Source of the DNA: Ampullaceana balthica
Lineage: Eukaryota; Mollusca; Gastropoda; Lymnaeidae
Direction: 5' to 3'
Length of the DNA: 64,000 nucleotides
Assembly: GCA_944989445.1 (NCBI GenBank)
Contig: CALYLW010001396.1
Location: forward strand, 48,828 to 112,827
Part shown: in pieces, positions 59,501 to 64,000 of the stretch
Layout: every line of letters starts with the position of its first letter
Numbering within the stretch: the first letter of the stretch is position 1
Translations under genes and position numbers: made by a program
The notes under the pieces: model-generated
What the model was told of the DNA's origin: nothing
What the model saw: the letters and a program-made list of their open reading frames with translations, nothing else
Databases searched by the model: none

Positions 59501-60883
59501 CGATTAATTTCGATTAATTATATTTTTTAACGCATATACTCATACAGATCCCGTTAAGTTGCGATTTTTTTTCGCGAAATCAGTTATGTCGCGGTAATTC
59601 AGTGGCTTCACAATTTTGTGACGTAACACATCAAATTCGTTCTGCTATGCAAGAAATAAGGAAGAAAACCCTTTTTGTTTATGTATGCACATCTAAATAA
59701 ATAATAATACGAGGGAAAAGTATGTAAGTAACAAAAAATATAAATTATTAATAAATTGGAGATAAAAATTTTAGAAATATTTTCATAAATTTTCATACAA
59801 TTTCAAGCGATCAAATTAATTTTAATCGATTAACATTTTAAACTATTAAAACATTATTAATCGTTAATTTCCGCAGCGCTAACAATTTTGTGTGTCTTCC
59901 AACATCAATTTTGATTGAACAATCGCTCAATTATGTAGCAGAGGGTTACATTTTAACTAATTGAGAACTGTCAACTTTGAAACGGGAAGTAGACTAAAAA
60001 ATAATTAATAAAGTACAGAATACTTCCGGACGTCCAATGCAATATTTACCATAATTAAGATTTGTTTTAGTCAAATATAATGGTAGTTCTCATCTTTCTT
60101 TTTTTTAATTGGACAGCTGACGGGTCTAATTCATGACATCGGTAAAATCATCTGTTTATGGGGTGAGCCCCAGTGGGCTGCTGTGGGGGACACGTTTGTT
60201 GTTGGTTGTGCCCCAGAGCCGTCCATAGTCTTTGGGGTGGAGAGTTTCAGGTAAGTATAGCAATAACGTCATTCATCAAAAGGCTTTAACAAATGTATTC
60301 CAACAAATAATCAAAATCTCATCTGAAAGCTATACTCATTTCAGCTTTGTTAGTTTTAAAAAATTCAAATGCTTAGACAAAGACTAAACTTAGACTAATT
60401 TAAAATTAATCTGAATTGACAAAGTCTAGCAGCCAACTATAAATGAACAGAAATTGATAATCAAATGAGTGTTAAGGACTTCATTCTATTTACAATTCCA
60501 TTTTGCTGGCTTCTCAATCCTGATAAATTGTAGTGCTTACAATATGGATATTTCGACGTGTACCTCTCACAAATTGTTGGCGCTTACACTGTCTTGAGGG
60601 AGATGGTGGACTTGTGGGCAAGGCAGAACATTTTTATTTAATGAACTATGTTTGCTTGTTTCATTGTAAATTATTCACTTTTTTAGTGTGTTATTAATAC
60701 AGATTCAAAGAAAACAGATTTGAAACAATTTGTCACTTGGGTTAATGCCCTTTTTTCAGCAAAAACCCAGACCTTCAAAATCCCAAGTACAACACCAAGC
60801 TGGGGATGTACACACAAAACTGTGGGCTTGACAATGTGCTCATGTCATGGGGACACGATGAGTACATGTACAGGGTACTGAAG
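47355..60883 (+). CDS. MIOX: Myo-inositol oxygenase, exons 1-4 (3' end outside window)
   Basis: Non-haem di-iron enzyme that cleaves myo-inositol with O2 to D-glucuronate, the first step of inositol catabolism in the cytosol. Exons 47355-47531, 47666-47845, 60117-60250 and 60760-60883 join in phase (205 codons). Diagnostic segments are [59 protein letters not shown] and [15 protein letters not shown]. Four of the six iron ligands are visible: His in NSYHAFQ, His-Asp in LIHDIGK, and His in WGHDEY. The last two (His and Asp in the C-terminal third) lie beyond the window. The protein is ~285 residues in vertebrates, so roughly 80 residues are missing. Intron 2 is 12.3 kb and packed with transposons. 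Three of the four exon donors are embedded in tandem arrays. Confidence 0.96.
47520..47632. repeat. ~40-bp tandem array built on the donor of MIOX exon 1
   Basis: Three diverged units begin at 47520, 47559 and 47600. Each carries AGG|GTAGGTAACT or AAGG|GTAGGTAAC. The first is the exon end; the other two lie in intron 1, which is only 134 bp. Confidence 0.8.
47666..47845 (+). CDS. MIOX: MIOX exon 2
   Basis: 60 codons after the acceptor CTCCCAG (47659-47665), starting [20 protein letters not shown] and ending HHPDKPWFQ. Carries the first iron-ligand His (PNSYHAF). Donor is GTCAGT at 47846. Confidence 0.95.
47828..48064. repeat. 58-bp tandem array built on the donor of MIOX exon 2
   Basis: Four units start at 47828, 47886, 47944 and 48002. 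Each contains CCCTGGTTTCAG and a splice site. Donors are GTCAGT at 47846 (authentic), 47904 and 47962; the fourth has decayed to GTGTGC at 48020. Confidence 0.92.
48781..49236 (-). repeat. Diverged single copy of the 540-bp TIR repeat, inverted
   Basis: Reads the satellite of 40292-42985 in reverse orientation: a TATATGAGACATAAATAAAA end, the conserved TTAATTTAATTACGGTAC core, and GTTAATATAAGGGATTTAAA at the far end. In MIOX intron 2. Confidence 0.85.
49985..50578. mobile_element. 594-bp non-autonomous hAT, same family as 23517-25755
   Basis: Starts CAGGGGCGGATTAAGACTGC and ends CCTTAATCCGCCATAG. The perfect target duplication CACTAGAT is at 49977-49984 and 50579-50586. The ends and subterminal GGGGCCCC blocks match the longer copy. 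Confidence 0.93.
50232..50308 (-). repeat. tRNA-like / pol III promoter-like segment
   Basis: The minus strand shows TGGCCGAATGTG (box A-like) and about 40 nt later GGGTTCGATCCCCGG (perfect box B), followed by an oligo-T run after 50231. The length and boxes suit a tRNA-derived SINE head or tRNA pseudogene. The acceptor stem does not pair convincingly, so I do not call a functional tRNA. Confidence 0.6.
51793..55165 (+). mobile_element. Nearly full-length RTE-like non-LTR retrotransposon, 13-bp target duplication
   Basis: 3.37 kb inserted in MIOX intron 2 in gene orientation. ACCATTATGGGTC occurs precisely on both sides (51780-51792 and 55166-55178). It has a ~330-bp 5' leader, one broken reading frame for endonuclease and reverse transcriptase, and a short 3' UTR without a long A-tail. 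Its size and layout fit the RTE clade. Confidence 0.87.
52127..55132 (+). pseudogene. LINE endonuclease-reverse transcriptase ORF with three frameshifts
   Basis: The protein has an AP-like endonuclease ([55 protein letters not shown]) that would nick the target. A Lys-rich linker follows, then the reverse transcriptase: [61 protein letters not shown], and the catalytic box FADDLAL. The C-terminal end reads [12 protein letters not shown] and [15 protein letters not shown]. Frames change near 53105 (one base), near 53960 (AGF then [10 protein letters not shown], consistent with a small deletion) and near 54610 (one base). All catalytic motifs survive but the copy should be inactive. Few stop codons suggest recent insertion. 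Confidence 0.9.
55289..55800 (+). repeat. Diverged single copy of the 540-bp TIR repeat, direct
   Basis: Begins AATCCTTTATATTAACTCG, keeps the core TCAAAATTTCAGATCGATCG and CCGTAATTAAATTA, and ends TAAAGGATTTATAG near 55760 plus a T-rich tail. Confidence 0.85.
56699..56844. mobile_element. 146-bp SPIN-type hAT MITE with 8-bp target duplication
   Basis: Ends CAAGGGTCGGGAAAC and ...GGTTTTCCAACCCCTG. The perfect duplication TCTTAAAT is at 56691-56698 and 56845-56852. Nested in the hAT at 56154-58915. Confidence 0.88.
57010..57960 (-). pseudogene. Decayed hAT transposase (DUF4371/ZMYM1-like)
   Basis: Minus-strand blocks in family order: [40 protein letters not shown], then [20 protein letters not shown] and [20 protein letters not shown], then [18 protein letters not shown]. 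The DSSPDISH stretch corresponds to the first catalytic Asp region of this transposase family. Stops separate the blocks and the C-terminal dimerisation region is not found. It is inactive. Confidence 0.8.
57913..58050. repeat. 28-bp tandem repeat, 5 units
   Basis: Unit CAGTAGACTCAACTCATGTT plus GACTTATT. Located in or next to the transposase remnant. Confidence 0.94.
59150..59400. repeat. Dispersed repeat, copy 3
   Basis: Shares AAATACACATCAG, TTGAACAATTTTATGCGG and AAATTAGTAGCGT blocks with 46138-46400 and 46617-47037. Confidence 0.65.
60117..60250 (+). CDS. MIOX: MIOX exon 3
   Basis: 134 nt encoding [20 protein letters not shown] through VESF. The acceptor follows a T-rich tract (60097-60116) and the donor is GTAAGT at 60251. 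Includes the His-Asp iron-ligand pair. Ends in phase 2. Confidence 0.95.
60760..60883 (+). CDS. MIOX: MIOX exon 4
   Basis: 124 nt after the acceptor TTTTTTCAG. Encodes [20 protein letters not shown] then [20 protein letters not shown] and a final Lys. The authentic donor is GTAAGT at 60884. The final 27 nt of this exon is the seed of the array at 61083-63538. Confidence 0.95.
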
Positions 60884-61082
60884 GTAAGTACATGTACAGG
60901 CAATGCTTTTTTTCTCTAAAAAAACGGTTACTGGAACGTCGAAAAAAGGTACTGGAATGCATATCTAATTTAACACAAACTGTAAACGCAGTAAGACCCA
61001 ACATTCCAAGAAGTAATATAAAAAAGTACGTGGGAAAAAATATGCCGGAACGCTGTTCTGGTGCGTTCTGCTAGAAAAAAAG

Positions 61083-63538
61083 CAGTGTACAGTGTACAGA
61101 TGAGTACATGTACAGGGTACTGAAGGTGAGTACATGTACAGTGTACAGATGAGTACATGTACAGGGTACTGAAGGTGAGTACATATACAGGGTACTGAAG
61201 GTGAGTACATGTACAGGGTACTGAAGGTGAGTACATAGTACAGGGTACTGAAGGTGAGTACATATACAGGGTACTGAAGGTGAGTACATGTACAGGGTAC
61301 TGAAGGTGAGTACATGTACAGGGTACTGAAGGTGAGTACATGTACAGGGTACTGAAGGTGAGTACATGTACAGGGTACTGAAGGTGAGTACATGTACAGG
61401 GTACTGAAGGTGAGTACATGTACAGGGTACTGAAGGTGAGTACATGTACAGGGTACTGAAGGTGAGTACATGTACAGGGTACTGAAGGTGAGTACATGTA
61501 CAGGGTACTGAAGGTGAGTACATGTACAGGGTACTGAAGGTGAGTACATGTACAGGGTACTGAAGGTGAGTACATATACAGGGTACTGAAGGTGAGTACA
61601 TATACAGGGTACTGAAGGTGAGTACATATACAGGGTACTGAAGGTGAGTACATATACAGGGTACTGAAGGTGAGTACATATACAGGGTACTGAAGGTGAG
61701 TACATATACAGGGTACTGAAGGTGAGTACATATACAGGGTACTGAAGGTGAGTACATATACAGGGTACTGAAGGTGAGTACATATACAGGGTACTGAAGG
61801 TGAGTACATATACAGGGTACTGAAGGTGAGTACATATACAGGGTACTGAAGGTGAGTACATATACAGGGTACTGAAGGTGAGTACATGTACAGGGTACTG
61901 AAGGTGAGTACATATACAGGGTACTGAAGGTGAGTACATGTACAGGGTACTGAAGGTGAGTACATGTACAGGGTACTGAAGGTGAGTACATGTACAGGGT
62001 ACTGAAGGTGAGTACATGTACAGGGTACTGAAGGTGAGTACATGTACAGGGTACTGAAGGTGAGTACATGTACAGGGTACTGAGGTGAGTACATGTACAG
62101 GGTACTGAAGGTGAGTACATGTACAGGGTACTGAAGGTGAGTACATGTACAGGGTACTGATAGGTGAGTACATGTACAGGGTACTGAAGGTGAGTACATG
62201 TACAGGGTACTGAAGGTGAGTACATGTACAGGGTACTGAAGGTGAGTACATGTACAGGGTACTGAAGGTGAGTACATGTACAGGGTACTGAAGGTGAGTA
62301 CATGTACAGGGTACTGAAGGTGAGTACATGTACAGGGTACTGAAGGTGAGTACATGTACAGGGTACTGAAGGTGAGTACATGTACAGGGTACGAAGGTGA
62401 GTACATGTACAGGGTACTGAAGGTGAGTACATGTACAGGGTACTGAAGGTGAGTACATGTACAGGGTACTGAAGGTGAGTACATGTACAGGGTACTGAAG
62501 GTGAGTACATGTACAGGGTACTGAAGGTGAGTACATGTACAGGGTACTGAAGGTGAGTACATGTACAGGGTACTGAAGGTGAGTACATGTACAGGGTACT
62601 GAAGGTGAGTACATGTACAGGGTACTGAAGGTGAGTACATGTACAGGGTACTGAAGGTGAGTACATGTACAGGGTACTGAAGGTGAGTACATGTACAGGG
62701 TACTGAAGGTGAGTACATATACAGGGTACTGAAGGTGAGTACATGTACAGTGTACAGATGAGTACATGTACAGGGTACTGAAGGTGAGTACATGTACAGG
62801 GTACTGAAGGTGAGTACATGTACAGTGTAAAGATGAGTACATGTACAGGGTACTGAAGGTGAGTACATGTACAGGGTACTGAAGGTGAGTACATGTACAG
62901 TGTACAGATGAGTACATGTACAGGGTACTGAAGGTGAGTACATGTACAGGGTACTGAAGGTGAGTACATGTACAGTGTACAGATGAGTACATGTACAGGG
63001 TACTGAAGGTGAGTACATGTACAGGGTACTGAAGGTGAGTACATGTACAGTGTACAGATGAGTACATGTACAGGGTACTGAAGGTGAGTACATGTACAGG
63101 GTACTGAAGGTGAGTACATGTACAGTGTACAGATGAGTACATGTACAGGGTACTGAAGGTGAGTACATGTACAGGGTACTGAAGGTGAGTACATGTACAG
63201 TGTACAGATGAGTACATGTACAGGGTACTGAAGGTGAGTACATGTACAGGGTACTGAAGGTGAGTACATGTACAGTGTACAGATGAGTACATGTACAGGG
63301 TACTGAAGGTGAGTACATGTACAGGGTACTGAAGGTGAGTACATGTACAGTGTACAGATGAGTACATGTACAGGGTACTGAAGGTGAGTACATGTACAGG
63401 GTACTGAAGGTGAGTACATGTACAGTGTACAGATGAGTACATGTACAGGGTACTGAAGATGAGTACATGTACAGGGTACTGAAGATGAGTACATGTACAG
63501 GGTACTGAAGGTGAGTACATGTACAGGGTACTGAAGGT
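61083..63538. repeat. 26-bp tandem array (~94 units) built on the donor of MIOX exon 4
   Basis: Unit GTGAGTACATGTACAGGG plus TACTGAAG, i.e. a donor motif followed by the end of exon 4. Copies preceded by GAT reproduce the last 27 nt of the exon exactly. Three zones are visible: ATATACAG variants at about 61560-61900, homogeneous units to about 62740, then a ~75-bp higher-order repeat (three units, one shortened) at 62757-63440. Long minus-strand open frames here are artefacts. Confidence 0.97.
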
Positions 63539-63554
63539 GAAACGTTGATCTAAT

Positions 63555-63660
63555 ACAGTCAAACCTCTCATAACGAGATTAATTCGTTCCAGAGTTTTAC
63601 TCGTTAAGCGAAACACTCGTAATACGAAACAATTATTCCTATACAAATCAATGTAAAATG
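63555..63660. mobile_element. Left end of a pogo/mariner-like DNA element
   Basis: TA followed by CAGTCAAACCTCTCATAACG, the type of terminus seen in pogo/Tc1-like elements. No right end lies inside the window. Confidence 0.4.
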
Positions 63661-63846
63661 CGATAATCCGTTACATACTGAAAAAAAATACTCATATTTA
63701 AAAAAAGTTTATTAACATTTATTCAAATAAAATCACTTATGAATTGTTAAAGAGTGAAACAACTAGAATACAATTTAGATTTGAAACAAAAACGTAAACA
63801 AAAATATGAATTTATGACAAATAATTATTCCTTTTTAACTAGAAAA

Positions 63847-64000
63847 GGGGCCGTTCATAAATTACGTCACGCGATTTTGGCCAATTTTTACCCCCCCCCC
63901 TTTCCCCCCTCGTCACACTTCGTCACAAAAACTTAGACCCCCTCCCTCCAATATGACGACGCAAAGCTGTGACCAAAGCGGTATTTTCTATTTGAAAATG
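63847..64000. mobile_element. Harbinger-like element, cut by window end
   Basis: GGGGCCGTTCATAAATTACG followed by CGTCACACTTCGTCACAAA, the same termini as 45433 and 49419. The right end is outside the window. Confidence 0.65.

Larger units (their letters stand above)
55984..60034. mobile_element. Composite element with ~100-bp inverted repeats
   Basis: 55984-56098 and about 59937-60034 are inverted copies, sharing GACGTCCGGAAGTATTCT, TTTTTTAGTCTACTTCCCGT and GACAGTTCTCAATTA. Similarity continues weakly about 25 bp beyond each edge. The 4-kb interior contains a hAT remnant and other repeats. The right arm ends ~80 bp before MIOX exon 3. The superfamily is unassigned. Confidence 0.75.

Noticed and set aside
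60965..63646. Three overlapping minus-strand open frames of 800-890 codons
   Set aside because: They run through the 26-bp tandem array, which has no stop in any minus frame; the peptide is a pure repeat and the array derives from MIOX exon 4 on the other strand.

Overview
Eukaryotic, AT-rich, intron-rich DNA, most likely from a lophotrochozoan and probably a gastropod mollusc. This is inferred from the kind of carbamoyl-phosphate synthetase, a myo-inositol oxygenase gene, and abundant hAT, Harbinger-like and LINE remnants mixed with minisatellites. No prokaryotic signature is present.

Two host genes are recognisable and point away from each other. (1) Positions 36-20534, minus strand: 30 exons of a carbamoyl-phosphate synthetase, 1308 codons from the initiator ATG to about seven eighths of the protein; the C-terminus lies left of the window. 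It has a candidate mitochondrial presequence, an amidotransferase domain that keeps the catalytic Cys-His-Glu triad, and fused ATP-grasp halves. It therefore looks like a glutamine-dependent mitochondrial CPS III rather than an ammonia-only CPS I or cytosolic CAD. (2) From 47355, plus strand: the first four exons of myo-inositol oxygenase, split by a 12.3 kb intron full of transposons; the last exons lie right of the window.

The roughly 27 kb between the genes, and MIOX intron 2, are mobile and tandem DNA. They hold hAT elements with 8-bp target duplications and decayed transposases at 23517-25755, 31461-31664, 43287-45900, 49985-50578 and 56699-56844, plus less well bounded hATs. They also hold Harbinger-like elements with 3-bp duplications, a nearly complete RTE-like LINE with a 13-bp target duplication (51793-55165), a LINE 3' fragment, a LINE RNase H remnant, a 540-bp TIR-bearing satellite, and about 20 minisatellites.

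The most striking pattern is that eight tandem arrays inside the two genes are anchored on exon-intron junctions. The repeat unit is a piece of exon edge plus its splice site, so each array carries from 3 to about 100 copies of a real donor or acceptor. This occurs at five junctions of the synthetase gene and three of MIOX, with unit lengths of 23 to 58 bp.
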